Source: Gammaproteobacteria bacterium
GTDB taxonomy: Bacteria; Pseudomonadota; Gammaproteobacteria; Pseudomonadales; UBA5518
Assembly: GCA_016718385.1 (NCBI GenBank)
Contig: JADKDK010000001.1
Span: 682,001-746,000 of the forward strand
Length of the DNA: 64,000 nucleotides
Direction: 5' to 3'
The position numbers and the translations under genes are program-made. Shown one piece after another: positions 37,810 to 46,977 of this stretch; the first letter of the stretch is position 1, and each line of letters begins with the position of its first letter. Under the pieces are notes generated by a model. It did not search any database, had not been told where the DNA came from, and saw nothing but the letters and a program-made list of their open reading frames with translations.

Positions 37810-38895
37810 ATGCCAGCGGTGTGGCCCGTCCACGTGCCCGGGCCCGGCGCCATGCGGCGGCAGACGGTGTGCTGCCTGCTCCGGTTCCTGTCCCTGCTCC
37901 TGCTGTGCGTCGCTGCGAGCGCGACGCGCGCCGCAGGCGACATCGAGGTCGGCGTGCCTCGCTGCGAGCCTTCGCAGGGCTGCGAACCCGGGGAGGCGGG
38001 GGCGGGCACGGAGACCTGGGTCGATGATTCCTACGACTTCGTGACCTCGCGTACCGACGCGCTGGCCGTATGGCTGGATTCCTTCTTCGGCACGGTGACC
38101 TCTGACATGGAGTCCGCCGACTCGGTGCTGCGCTTGCGCACCGAGTACGAGTGGAACCAGGAGGACGGCGAGGACTACAAGGTGCGCCTGCGCGGCAAGG
38201 TCGATCTGCCGCGCCTCGACGAGCGCCTCAGCCTGGTCTTCTCCGAAGAGGACGAGGAACGCCAGGAAGTGATTCCGAATTCGGCCGGCAACGACGACGA
38301 CGTCGGCCTGCAGTTCCGGGTGCGCGAGCGGAGCAGATCGCGCCTGTGGTTCACGGTCGGCACCAATTCCTCGCTCGATTTCAAGTCGAGCGTGCGCTAC
38401 CGCTACACCCAGCCCATCGGTGACGACTGGCGCGTGCAGTACACCCAGCGCTTCCACTTCAAGGAGGGGGACGGTTTCGGCACCACCACGCGCGGCGATC
38501 TCGACTACCTGATATCCCGCGACCGCATCGTGCGTTGGACCAACCGGGCGGAGTACGGCGAGGAGACCGACGGCGTGGAGTGGGGCACGCGGCTCAGCTA
38601 CCAGTTGCGTCTCAGCGAGAAGGACGCCTTGAGCTACTTCGGCGCCATCGCCGGGGAAACCGATCCCGAGTATCTGACCCGGAGCTACGCCCTCGGCGTG
38701 CAGTACCGGCGCAACTTCCTGCGGCCCTGGATCTTCTTCGAGATCGAGCCCTCCTATGCCTGGCGCCGCGAGTCGGTGGAGGAGTCGCGCAGCTCCCTCT
38801 GGCTGCTGACGCTGCGCCTGGAATTCCTCGAGGAGAGGCACAACCGCCGCGCGCAGCAGGGGGGCGACGAGGCGAACCGCCAATCCGTCGACTAG
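37810..38895 (+). CDS. exported protein of unknown function, beta-rich
   Basis: Not recognised. About 361 residues, with a signal peptide best explained by the internal ATG at 37852 (MRRQTVCCLLRFLSLLLLC). After a cysteine-containing PRCEPSQGCEPGE linker, the chain is rich in alternating polar and aromatic residues (VRYRYTQPIGDDWRVQYTQRF, RLSYQLRLSEKDALSYF) and ends with SLWLLTLRLEFLEERHNRRAQ. This pattern suggests an outer-membrane barrel or similar beta-sheet protein. It begins next to the DHH stop and precedes the HD-GYP gene at 38980. Confidence 0.6.
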   Translation: MPAVWPVHVPGPGAMRRQTVCCLLRFLSLLLLCVAASATRAAGDIEVGVPRCEPSQGCEPGEAGAGTETWVDDSYDFVTSRTDALAVWLDSFFGTVTSDMESADSVLRLRTEYEWNQEDGEDYKVRLRGKVDLPRLDERLSLVFSEEDEERQEVIPNSAGNDDDVGLQFRVRERSRSRLWFTVGTNSSLDFKSSVRYRYTQPIGDDWRVQYTQRFHFKEGDGFGTTTRGDLDYLISRDRIVRWTNRAEYGEETDGVEWGTRLSYQLRLSEKDALSYFGAIAGETDPEYLTRSYALGVQYRRNFLRPWIFFEIEPSYAWRRESVEESRSSLWLLTLRLEFLEERHNRRAQQGGDEANRQSVD

Positions 38896-38979
38896 ACTGA
38901 CGGGGGTCAAAGCCGCCGCCGGGCCGGCTCGCATCGTCTGTGGTGCGGGAGGGGTCGGCAATGACCCTCGGACCGCCAG

Positions 38980-40287
38980 ATGTCACAACTGCACGCCGTT
39001 CCCACCGCCGTCACCGATCTCGAGATCGGCATGTTCGTCACCGCGCTCGATCGTCCCTGGATCGAGACCCCGTTCCTGGTCGAAGGCTTCTACATCACCA
39101 GCCAGGCGGATATCGACGAAGTCGAGAAGTATTGCAGGTTCGTCTATGTGGATGTCTATCGCTGCCGGCTCGGCGCGGGCCGGCGCAACAGCCGCGTGGT
39201 GGGTGCGGCGGGTCTGAAGGGGGCGACGATACCGTTGCCGCAGGAGGCGGCGCTCGAGACGATCAAGTTCCGCCAGCGCAGTGCCACCGCCATCGCCGAG
39301 ATGTTCCCGCACCGCAAGCTGAAGCCCTTCGAGGACGCCAGCTCCTTTGGCGAGGAGCTGGCGGTGGCCAGGCCGGTGTATGCCGAGGTGCTGCGCGCGT
39401 ACCGGCAGATGATGGAGGCGTACCGCGCCGGTGGCAGGCTCGACGTCGCGGGCGTGCGCGAGGTCGTCAACCCGATGGTCGAGAGCGTGATCCGCAACCC
39501 CGACGCCTGCGTCTGGCTGGCGTGCAGCAAGGACGAACAGAGCTACACCTGGGGCCATTCCGCCGGCGCCTCGGTGTGGGCAGTGGCGCTGGGGCGCCAG
39601 CTCGGCCTGCCGCGCGTCGACCTGCAGCGGCTCGCCGTCGGCGCGCTGCTGCTGGACGTGGGCAAGCTGAAGGTGCCCGAGGCCCTGCTGCTCAAGCGCG
39701 AGCGCCTGACGCCGGGCGAATTCCAGCTGATCAAGTCGCACGTGGAATTCGGGCTGCAGATGCTGGACGGAACCGGCATCCTCAGCCGCAGCATCACCGA
39801 CATGGTGGAGTTTCACCATGAACGGCACGGGGGGCACGGCTATCCGCGCGGCATCGGCGGCAACGACATCCCGGTCTTCGGGCGCATCGCCGCGATCGTC
39901 GACTGCTACGACGCCATCACCAGCCGCCGTCCCTACGCAGCGCCGATGTCGCCGAGCCACGCGGTGAAGCAGCTCTACGCCTGGCGCGACATCGATTTCG
40001 ACGCCGAGCTGGTCGAGGAGTTCATCCAGGCCATCGGCATCTACCCGGCGGGCACGCTGGTCGAGCTCAGCAACGGCGAGGTGGGCGTGGCGACGGCGGG
40101 TTACCGCACGCGCCGCCTGCGTCCGCAGCTGCTGATGGTGCTGGATCGCGACAAGAAACCCCATGCCTCGCCGCGCCCGCTCGACCTGCTCACGGTCACG
40201 CACGACCAGGACGGCAAGCCGCTCGAGATCGCCACCAGCCTGGAGCCCGGCTCCTTCGGCGTGGATCCCGTCACCCTGGTCGTCTGA
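38980..40287 (+). CDS. DUF3391 HD-GYP domain protein
   Basis: A 435-residue protein: DUF3391 (residues 13-65; LEIGMFVTALDRPWIETPF) and an HD-GYP domain (about 180-380). The expected HDxGK motif reads LLDVGKLKVP (residues 224-233), so the metal-binding histidine is leucine; HH is kept at 279-280 and GYP at 287-289, but HHExxDG is HHERHGG. Cyclic di-GMP phosphodiesterase activity is therefore doubtful; binding or a regulatory role is possible. DUF3391 HD-GYP proteins are usual in Pseudomonas. Confidence 0.85.
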   Translation: MSQLHAVPTAVTDLEIGMFVTALDRPWIETPFLVEGFYITSQADIDEVEKYCRFVYVDVYRCRLGAGRRNSRVVGAAGLKGATIPLPQEAALETIKFRQRSATAIAEMFPHRKLKPFEDASSFGEELAVARPVYAEVLRAYRQMMEAYRAGGRLDVAGVREVVNPMVESVIRNPDACVWLACSKDEQSYTWGHSAGASVWAVALGRQLGLPRVDLQRLAVGALLLDVGKLKVPEALLLKRERLTPGEFQLIKSHVEFGLQMLDGTGILSRSITDMVEFHHERHGGHGYPRGIGGNDIPVFGRIAAIVDCYDAITSRRPYAAPMSPSHAVKQLYAWRDIDFDAELVEEFIQAIGIYPAGTLVELSNGEVGVATAGYRTRRLRPQLLMVLDRDKKPHASPRPLDLLTVTHDQDGKPLEIATSLEPGSFGVDPVTLVV

Positions 40288-40442
40288 ACCCGACCGCGCG
40301 CCGTTGGCGCGTCGGCGCGCCCGAGCCGTTCCCCGCCGCACTGTCCATTGCGCCCTCGGCGATTCCCGCGACGGCTGCGGTGCCGTGATTGTGTCAATTG
40401 CGTTACACGCAGCGGTGCCGTTGCGGTTGCGTCGCCGCGCCG

Positions 40443-40460
40443 ATGTCACGATTCTGTCAC
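40443..40460 (+). promoter_or_regulatory. Pho box (PhoB binding site)
   Basis: The sequence ATGTCAC-GATT-CTGTCAC is two 7-bp direct repeats separated by 4 bases, the standard PhoB site. It lies 119 bases upstream of the porin gene and its pst neighbours. A weaker copy, GTGTCAA-TTGC-GTTACAC, is at 40391-40408. Regulation by PhoB is inferred from the match and the genes downstream. Confidence 0.7.
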
Positions 40461-40579
40461 ACGTCAAACAGAGAATGCCCCCGTCGCGGCAGCCATCGCC
40501 GGCAGCCTCGCCCTGGGCAGCAAAGCTCACTCCCTCGCTCACAGGGGGAACCCAGTCCATCACAGCAAGGAGACAGAGA

Positions 40580-41869
40580 ATGCGTTTATCGAAAGCAGTT
40601 GTATGCGGAGGTTTGATTCTCGCGGGGGCCGCCCAGGCCAATGCCGGTTCGGTCGATGCGAAGCTGCTCGACATGCTCAAGGCAAATGGCTCGATCACGG
40701 CGGCGCAGCACGCCGAGTTGAGTGCTGACCTGGCGCGCGAGGCTCGCAAGGAGAAGCACGCGGCGAAGAACGTGGTCAAGGAGAAGGATTTCGTCGCATT
40801 CCGTCAGGCAGCCGGCTGGGCCGAGAGCACGAAGCTCACGGGTGATATGCGCGTGCGCCAGGAAACGATCGATGTCGACGGCGAGCCCGACTTCACCGGC
40901 AGCCGCAACAAGGACCGCCAGCGCATCCGTGCCCGTCTCGGTGCGTTCACCAAGATCAATCCCGAAGTGGAAACCGGCATCCAGGTCGCGAGCGGCAACG
41001 GCGCCGACCGCCGCGCGACCAACGAGAACATGGACAACTACTTCGACAAGAAAGCGGTGTGGCTGGATCTTGCCTACATCAGTTACGTCCCGGTCGCCGT
41101 ACCCGGCCTGAAGACCTTCGCGGGCAAGATGAAGCAGCCGTGGATGGCGATGGGCGACGTGATCTGGGACGGTGACATCAACCCCGAGGGCGTGGCGGCC
41201 GGCTACACGAAGAAGAGCGGCACCACCACGTTCTTCGGCAGCGGCGGCTACTACGTGCTGAAGGATGCCGTCGACAGCGAAGGCTTCGAGATCGAGAACG
41301 ACCTCGCGTTGTACCAGTTGCAGGGCGGCGTTGCCTTCGACGTGAGCGATTCCGCGCGCTGGACCCTCGGCGCCAGCGTCTACGACTTCAACAACGACAA
41401 GTACGGCTCGACCTCCTCGTTCCGTGCCAACGGCAACACCACCGACAAGTTCGGCCTGGGCGAAATCTTCACCCAGCTCGACGTGATCGGACTGCCGCTG
41501 CCGCTGTCGCTGTACGGCCAGTACGTGCAGAACTACGAGGCGCGCGACATGGCCGCGACCACGATCGACGACAGCGACGAGGACACGGCGTACCTGTTCG
41601 GCCTGCGCACCAACATCGCGGGCGTGGCGTTCGACTACAACTACCGCGACGTGGATGCCAATGGCGTCGTGGGTGGCTTCACGGATTCCGATTTCGCGGT
41701 GGGTTACACGAACTCCAGCGGTCACAAGCTGAAGCTGAAGTACGACTTCATGAAAAACTTCTCGATCGGCGCAACCTATTTCATGGCCGAATCCGACGCC
41801 GTGAGCAGCCAGAAGCTGAAGGGCGTGGACGCGGACACCCTGCACGTCGATCTCGAAGCCAAGTTCTGA
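40580..41869 (+). CDS. OprP/OprO-like phosphate-selective porin
   Basis: A 429-residue outer-membrane porin: signal peptide (LSKAVVCGGLILAGAAQANA), then the family's N-terminal LLDMLKANGSITAAQHAEL segment, and a barrel ending with a C-terminal phenylalanine (LHVDLEAKF). Strands with Gly/aromatic pairs such as LAYISYVPVAVPG are typical. A Pho box lies upstream and pstS downstream, so phosphate or pyrophosphate passage is likely. It starts at ATG 40580 after AAGGAGACAG. Confidence 0.85.
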   Translation: MRLSKAVVCGGLILAGAAQANAGSVDAKLLDMLKANGSITAAQHAELSADLAREARKEKHAAKNVVKEKDFVAFRQAAGWAESTKLTGDMRVRQETIDVDGEPDFTGSRNKDRQRIRARLGAFTKINPEVETGIQVASGNGADRRATNENMDNYFDKKAVWLDLAYISYVPVAVPGLKTFAGKMKQPWMAMGDVIWDGDINPEGVAAGYTKKSGTTTFFGSGGYYVLKDAVDSEGFEIENDLALYQLQGGVAFDVSDSARWTLGASVYDFNNDKYGSTSSFRANGNTTDKFGLGEIFTQLDVIGLPLPLSLYGQYVQNYEARDMAATTIDDSDEDTAYLFGLRTNIAGVAFDYNYRDVDANGVVGGFTDSDFAVGYTNSSGHKLKLKYDFMKNFSIGATYFMAESDAVSSQKLKGVDADTLHVDLEAKF

Positions 41870-41874
41870 TGCGC

Positions 41875-41906
41875 CCGGCGCCGCCCGCGCGAGCGGGCGG
41901 CGCCGG
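41875..41906 (+). repeat. perfect 14-bp hairpin between porin and pstS
   Basis: CCGGCGCCGCCCGC (41875-41888) and GCGGGCGGCGCCGG (41893-41906) form a perfect stem with a GCGA loop, no T run. It may terminate weakly or stabilise the upstream mRNA. Confidence 0.7.
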
Positions 41907-41947
41907 ATTCGCGACGGCACGTTCCAAATACCAGTGGAGTACATGTG

Positions 41948-42952
41948 ATGAAGAAGATTTCCGGATCCTTGAAGGCGGCCATCGGCGTCGCGGCGCTGTG
42001 CGGCGGATTCCTGTCGCAGCAGGCCGGCGCGGCGGGCGTGATCGAGATCGACGGTTCCAGCACCGTCTACCCGATCACCGAGGCGGTGGCCGAGGAATAT
42101 CAGGCTGCGGGCGGCGCGCGCGTGACGGTCGGCATTTCCGGCACGGGCGGCGGCTTCAAGCGCTTCTGCCGCGGCGAGACCGATATCTCCAACGCCTCGC
42201 GCCCGATCCTGAAGGAAGAGATGGTGCTCTGCGCCCAGGCCGGCGTGAAGTATTTCGAACTGCCGATCGCCTATGACGCCCTCACGGTCGTGGTCAGCAA
42301 GAACAACGACTTCGTCGACCACCTGACGATCGAGGAACTGAAGAAGATGTGGGAGCCCGCCGCGGCGGGCAAGATCACCAGCTGGAAGCAGGTCCGTGAC
42401 AGCTTCCCCGACCTGCCGCTGAAGCTCGCCGGCGCCGGCGCCGACTCGGGTACCTTCGACTACTTCACCGAGGCGGTGGTGGGTGTTGCCAAGTCCTCGC
42501 GCGGCGATTACCAGGCCAGCGAGGACGACAACGTCACCGTGCAGTTCGTCTCGCGCGACAAGGGCGCGCTCGGCTATTTCGGCCTGGCGTACTACGAGGA
42601 GAACAAGGACACGCTGCGCGCGGTGCCGATCGTGGCGTCCGGCGGTTCGACGGGTGTGCTGCCCTCGATCGCGTCGGTGAACGACGGCACCTACACCCCG
42701 TTGTCGCGCCCGATCTTCATCTACGTGAAGGAGAAGTCGGTGCAGCGCCCGGAAGTGCGCAAGTTCGTGGAGTTCTACCTGCAGGAAGGTGGTGCGCTGA
42801 CGCGTGAAGTGGGCTTCGTCGACCTGCCGGCAGTGGCCTACGAACTGGCCCTGAAGAACTTCAACGAAGGCAAGCTCGGCACCGGATTCGGCGGCAAGTC
42901 GGAAGTCGGCCTGAAGGTCGAGGAACTGCTGGCCCGCGAAGGCAAGCTCTGA
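41948..42952 (+). CDS. pstS: phosphate ABC transporter substrate-binding protein PstS
   Basis: A 334-residue periplasmic binding protein with a signal peptide (AAIGVAALCGGFLSQQAGA) and PstS signatures: EIDGSSTVYPITEAVAEEY, GISGTGGGFKRFC, ISNASRPI, and GADSGTFDYFTEAV. It binds inorganic phosphate for PstCAB. GGAG lies nine bases before ATG 41948. It is not cysteine-anchored. Confidence 0.95.
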   Translation: MKKISGSLKAAIGVAALCGGFLSQQAGAAGVIEIDGSSTVYPITEAVAEEYQAAGGARVTVGISGTGGGFKRFCRGETDISNASRPILKEEMVLCAQAGVKYFELPIAYDALTVVVSKNNDFVDHLTIEELKKMWEPAAAGKITSWKQVRDSFPDLPLKLAGAGADSGTFDYFTEAVVGVAKSSRGDYQASEDDNVTVQFVSRDKGALGYFGLAYYEENKDTLRAVPIVASGGSTGVLPSIASVNDGTYTPLSRPIFIYVKEKSVQRPEVRKFVEFYLQEGGALTREVGFVDLPAVAYELALKNFNEGKLGTGFGGKSEVGLKVEELLAREGKL

Positions 42953-42972
42953 TCGGTCCCCCTGAGGAAGTT

Positions 42973-43015
42973 CGGGGTGGTGCGTGGCGCTCGGCCGCCA
43001 CCACCCCGTTTTTTT
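42973..43015 (+). terminator. rho-independent terminator between pstS and pstC
   Basis: CGGGGTGGTG (42973-42982) pairs with CACCACCCCG (42999-43008), followed by seven Ts. It separates the abundant binding protein from the permease genes and probably lowers their expression. Confidence 0.85.
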
Positions 43016-43055
43016 CACGGCATTCCCGACCACCCATTCCCAACGGATCCATGCC

Positions 43056-44000
43056 ATGACTCCTAACAGCGCCGCGCCAGCGGCGGCAGTGACAAACCCT
43101 GGCAACCGCTTCGCGCACCGCCCGCTCCGGCATGTCAGCGAGCGGCTGATCGAGGGCGTGCTGTTTCTCGCCGCCTTCAGCGCGGTGGCGGTCACGGTAG
43201 CCATCGTGTTCATCCTCGTGGCCGAGTCCGCGGCCTTCTTCGAGCACGTTCCGCTCATCGATTTCCTCACCGACACGCAGTGGACCATCATGTTCAGCGA
43301 GAAGCACTACGGCGTGGCGCCGTTGCTCGCGGGCACGCTGGTGACCACCACGGTCGGGCTGTTGCTGGCCGTGCCGGTGGGCACGATCACCGCCATCTAC
43401 CTCAGCGAGTTCGCCGGGCCACGCACGCGCGAGATCGTCAAGCCCGTGCTGGAACTGCTGGCCGGCATCCCGACCGTGGTATTCGGCTACTTTGCCCTGG
43501 TCATGGTCACCCCCGCGCTGCAGTACTTCATGCCGGACCTGCCCGGCTTCAACATGCTCGGGCCGGGCCTGGTGATCGGCATCATGATCATTCCCTACAT
43601 CAGCTCCGTGGCCGAGGACGCGATGCGCGCGGTGCCGCTGCACATGCGCGAGGGTTCCTACGCGATGGGTGCCACGCGGCTGCAGACGGCGCTGCGCGTG
43701 GTGGTGCCCGCGGCGACCTCGGGCATCGTCGCGGCCTACATCCTCGGCATATCGCGCGCCATCGGCGAAACGATGGTGGTCGCGGTGGCGGCGGGGCAGC
43801 AGCCCAACTTCACCTGGGATCCGCGCGAACCCGGCGCCACCATCACGGCGTTCATCGTGCAGGTGGCGTTGGGTGATTTGCCGCACGGCAGCATCGAGTA
43901 CCAGAGCATCTTCGCCGTCGGCCTGGTGCTGGTGCTGATGACGCTGTTCTTCAATGTGCTCGGGCACCTGGCACGCAAGCGCTATCGCGAGGCCTACTGA
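43056..44000 (+). CDS. pstC: phosphate ABC transporter permease PstC
   Basis: A 314-residue inner-membrane permease with about six helices and the family coupling loop EDAMRAVPLHMREGSYAMGAT. It is short, like E. coli PstC (319), and lacks the extra periplasmic domain of Pseudomonas PstC. The stop overlaps the pstA start (TGATG). Start ATG 43056; another ATG five bases upstream is out of frame. Confidence 0.95.
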   Translation: MTPNSAAPAAAVTNPGNRFAHRPLRHVSERLIEGVLFLAAFSAVAVTVAIVFILVAESAAFFEHVPLIDFLTDTQWTIMFSEKHYGVAPLLAGTLVTTTVGLLLAVPVGTITAIYLSEFAGPRTREIVKPVLELLAGIPTVVFGYFALVMVTPALQYFMPDLPGFNMLGPGLVIGIMIIPYISSVAEDAMRAVPLHMREGSYAMGATRLQTALRVVVPAATSGIVAAYILGISRAIGETMVVAVAAGQQPNFTWDPREPGATITAFIVQVALGDLPHGSIEYQSIFAVGLVLVLMTLFFNVLGHLARKRYREAY

Positions 44001-44920
44001 TGACACAGGACATGCAAGAGATCCGCCGCCTGGTCGCGCGCGGCAAGCAGTGGGACAAGGTGTTCGTGATCATCGGGCTGATATGCCTGATGATCGGCGT
44101 GCTGACGCTGGCAGTGCTGCTGGCGGGGCTGGTGCAGGACGGCGCGGGCCGGCTGAACTGGGATTTCTTCACCAGCTTCCCCTCGCGGCGCGCCGAGAAT
44201 GCCGGCATCCTCAGCGCCATCGTGGGCTCCAGCCTGGTGATGCTGCTGACCGCGATCACCGCGATCCCGCTGGGCGTCGCGGCGGGCGTCTATCTGGAGG
44301 AATACGCCCGGCGCAACTGGGTGACGGAGATCATCGAGATCAACGTGAACAACCTCGCGGGCGTGCCCTCGATCATCTACGGCCTGCTCGCGCTGGGGCT
44401 GTTCGTCTACGCGCTCGATTTCGGCCAGAGCATCCTCTCGGCCGGCCTGACGCTGGCGCTGCTGATCCTGCCGATCATCATCGTGGCGACGCGCGAGGCG
44501 ATCCGCGCGATACCGTCCAGCATCCGCGAGGGCGCCTACGCCCTCGGTGCGACGCGCTGGCAGATGGTGCGCGACCACATCATTCCTTACTCCACCGGCG
44601 GCATCCTGACCGGCGTGATCATCGGGCTGGCGCGCGCCATCGGCGAGACGGCGCCGATCATCACGATCGGGGCGCTCACCTTCATCGCCTTCCTTCCCGA
44701 GGCGCCGATCAGCACGCAGTTCCCCTTCGTGTCCTTCGAGTGGCTGAAGTCGCCGTTCACGGTGATGCCGATCCAGATGTTCAACTGGATGTCACGCCCC
44801 CAGGCCGCGTTCCAGGAGAACGCTGCCGCCGCGGGCGTGATACTGGTCGTGATGACATTGGTGATGAACGGCGCCGCGATCTGGCTGCGCCTGCGCTACA
44901 GGAAACGCATCAAATGGTGA
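44000..44920 (+). CDS. pstA: phosphate ABC transporter permease PstA
   Basis: A 306-residue permease (E. coli PstA, 296) with six helices and the EAA-like loop TREAIRAIPSSIREGAYALGAT. ATG 44000 overlaps the pstC stop and its stop overlaps pstB, which starts at 44914. Confidence 0.95.
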   Translation: MTQDMQEIRRLVARGKQWDKVFVIIGLICLMIGVLTLAVLLAGLVQDGAGRLNWDFFTSFPSRRAENAGILSAIVGSSLVMLLTAITAIPLGVAAGVYLEEYARRNWVTEIIEINVNNLAGVPSIIYGLLALGLFVYALDFGQSILSAGLTLALLILPIIIVATREAIRAIPSSIREGAYALGATRWQMVRDHIIPYSTGGILTGVIIGLARAIGETAPIITIGALTFIAFLPEAPISTQFPFVSFEWLKSPFTVMPIQMFNWMSRPQAAFQENAAAAGVILVVMTLVMNGAAIWLRLRYRKRIKW

Positions 44921-45765
44921 GCGAAATGAACGACGCGAGCATGAGCAGGAACATGAACATGACGGCGGGATCGCTTCCCCCGGGCGCGGGCACACCGGGA
45001 CAGAGCCTCAAGGCCGAGGCACGTGCGCTGGATTTCCACTACGGCGAGGTGCAGGCGCTGCGGAGCGTCACCATGCCGATCTGGGAGCACAAGGTCACGG
45101 CGCTGATCGGCCCCTCGGGCTGCGGCAAGTCGACCTTCCTGCGTTGCTTCAACCGCATGCACGACCTCGGGGAGGTACGCAACCGTTATGGCGGCGAGAT
45201 CGTGTTCCAGCCCGACGGGGTGAACATCCTGGCCAAGTCGGTGGACCCGATCGAGGTGCGCATGCGCATCGGGATGGTGTTCCAGAAACCCAATCCCTTC
45301 CCGAAGTCCATCTTCGAGAACATCGCCTACGGGCTGCGCGTGCGTGGCGAGCGCAACAGGAGCGCGATGGCCGACAAGGTCGAGCAGGCACTGAAGGACG
45401 CCTCGCTGTGGGAGGAGGTCAGCGACCGCCTGCAGGACCAGGCCTTCAACCTCTCGGGCGGGCAGCAGCAGCGATTGTGCATAGCGCGCGCGCTGGCCAC
45501 GGCGCCCGAGCTGCTGCTGTTCGACGAGCCCACCTCGGCGCTCGATCCCAACGCCACCGCGAACATCGAGGACCTGATCAACCGCCTCAAGGACAAGGTT
45601 TCGATCCTGATCGTCACGCACAACATGCAGCAGGCTGCGCGCGTTTCGGACTACACCGCGTTCATGTACCTGGGCGAGCTGGTCGAGTTCGGCGACACCA
45701 ACACGGTGTTCACCAACCCGAAGAGCAAGCAGACCGAAGACTACATCACTGGCCGCTTCGGCTGA
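44914..45765 (+). CDS. pstB: phosphate ABC transporter ATPase PstB
   Basis: A 283-residue ABC ATPase: Walker A GPSGCGKST, Q-loop FQKPNPFPKSI, signature LSGGQQQR, Walker B LLLFDEPTSALD and H-switch VTHNM. The first about 30 residues are a Met- and Ser-rich extension (SEMNDASMSRNMNM), which is not part of the core. It overlaps pstA by seven bases. Confidence 0.97.
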   Translation: MVSEMNDASMSRNMNMTAGSLPPGAGTPGQSLKAEARALDFHYGEVQALRSVTMPIWEHKVTALIGPSGCGKSTFLRCFNRMHDLGEVRNRYGGEIVFQPDGVNILAKSVDPIEVRMRIGMVFQKPNPFPKSIFENIAYGLRVRGERNRSAMADKVEQALKDASLWEEVSDRLQDQAFNLSGGQQQRLCIARALATAPELLLFDEPTSALDPNATANIEDLINRLKDKVSILIVTHNMQQAARVSDYTAFMYLGELVEFGDTNTVFTNPKSKQTEDYITGRFG

Positions 45766-45782
45766 TCAGGGGAGGCTGGATC

Positions 45783-46520
45783 ATGGTCATGGGCAAGGAC
45801 GAAATCGGCCAGCACACGGTGCAGCAGTACAACGAGGACCTCGAGAACCTGCACCGGAGCGTGCTGGGCATGGGGCAGCTGGTGCTGGCGCAACTCGACG
45901 ACGGGATCGCCGCGCTCGCAAGCGGTGACAAGGAGCGTGCCACGCGCGTGGTGCGCCGCGATGTGGATGTCAACACGCTCGAGGTGCACCTCGACAAGGA
46001 ATGCCAACGCATCCTGGTGCGCCGCCAGCCCGCCGCCGGGGACCTGCGACTGATATTCGCGGTCATCAAGACGGTGACGGACCTGGAGCGCATCGGTGAC
46101 CAGGTCGGGCACGTGGCGCGCGCGGTTCTCGAATCTGACCTGAGCAGCCCCAACCGGCCGCATGCCGCGCTCGCGCACCTGGCGGACATGGTACGCACGA
46201 ACTGCGCCAGCGCCATGGATTCGTTCGCGCGCCTGGACGCGGCGATGGCGCTCGAGGTCGTGCAGGCCGACGCCGAGGTCAACCGCGAGTACCAGGGCAG
46301 CATGCGCCAGCTGCTGACCTACATCATGGAGGACCCGCGCATCACCTCGTCGGCGCTGCAACTCGCGTGGACCGCGCGAGCGCTGGAGCGCATCGGGGAT
46401 CACGCCAAGAACATCGCCGAGTACGTCATCTACATGGTCCACGGCGAAGACGTGCGCCACATCAGCGAAGAGGAGCGCCGCCAGCGGTTGGCGTCGGAAG
46501 CTCCATCGGCTCGAGGGTAG
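45783..46520 (+). CDS. phoU: phosphate signalling protein PhoU
   Basis: A 245-residue all-helical protein with two PhoU repeats; the metal-binding motifs are KTVTDLERIGDQVGHVAR and AWTARALERIGDHAKNIAEY. PhoU couples Pst activity to the PhoR kinase. phoB and phoR are not in the window. Start ATG 45783 follows AGGGGAGGC. Confidence 0.96.
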   Translation: MVMGKDEIGQHTVQQYNEDLENLHRSVLGMGQLVLAQLDDGIAALASGDKERATRVVRRDVDVNTLEVHLDKECQRILVRRQPAAGDLRLIFAVIKTVTDLERIGDQVGHVARAVLESDLSSPNRPHAALAHLADMVRTNCASAMDSFARLDAAMALEVVQADAEVNREYQGSMRQLLTYIMEDPRITSSALQLAWTARALERIGDHAKNIAEYVIYMVHGEDVRHISEEERRQRLASEAPSARG

Positions 46521-46977
46521 GGCCGCACTGGTGCCGCCGGCGCTGCGCAGCGATGCGGCGAGGCGATCAGCCCGGCCCAGTTGTGCACAGATTCTGTGGA
46601 TAAAACGGTGCACAACATGTCGGTGCCGGGCTGCACGCGGCCTTCCATGCGGACTCGGATAGGTCGATCAAAATATGTACTAATTATTAAAATAATAAAA
46701 AACAATGAGTTATGAAGCATTCATGACCCTATGCACGCACTTTGAATTGCAATATCTTGTGTGTGCGGCATGAAGCGCTGCGTGTTGATAAGGGCGGCGG
46801 CGACGGCGTCTTGACTGTGGTGGCAATGAGCTGCCACGCGGCCTGCGGCGAGCTCATCGGACGTCCGAAACATGCTCCCGGCATGCTCCTCGGGGCGGCT
46901 TGGAATCGGTACGGAAAATCTGAAATTTCCTTTTGACATAAGGGTTCAGATCTGTAGAATGCGCGTCTCGCCCACGG
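46521..46977. other. 457-base non-coding region with AT-rich patch and DnaA box
   Basis: No credible gene is seen. It holds an 8-bp inverted repeat, TTGTGCAC at 46581-46588 and GTGCACAA at 46608-46615, with the perfect DnaA-box complement TGTGGATAA at 46595-46603 between the arms, and an AT-rich stretch at about 46668-46720 containing ACTAATTATTAAAATAATAA. The right end holds the tRNA promoter. Confidence 0.7.
46933..46960 (+). promoter_or_regulatory. promoter of the tRNA-Val-tRNA-Asp unit
   Basis: TTGACA (46933-46938) and TAGAAT (46955-46960) are separated by 16 bases, 17 bases before the mature tRNA-Val 5' end. Confidence 0.75.

Noticed and set aside
38961..38980. ATG with a better ribosome site than the HD-GYP start
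   Set aside because: It opens an arginine-rich frame that is the shadow of the HD-GYP gene; the DUF3391 homology begins in the other frame.
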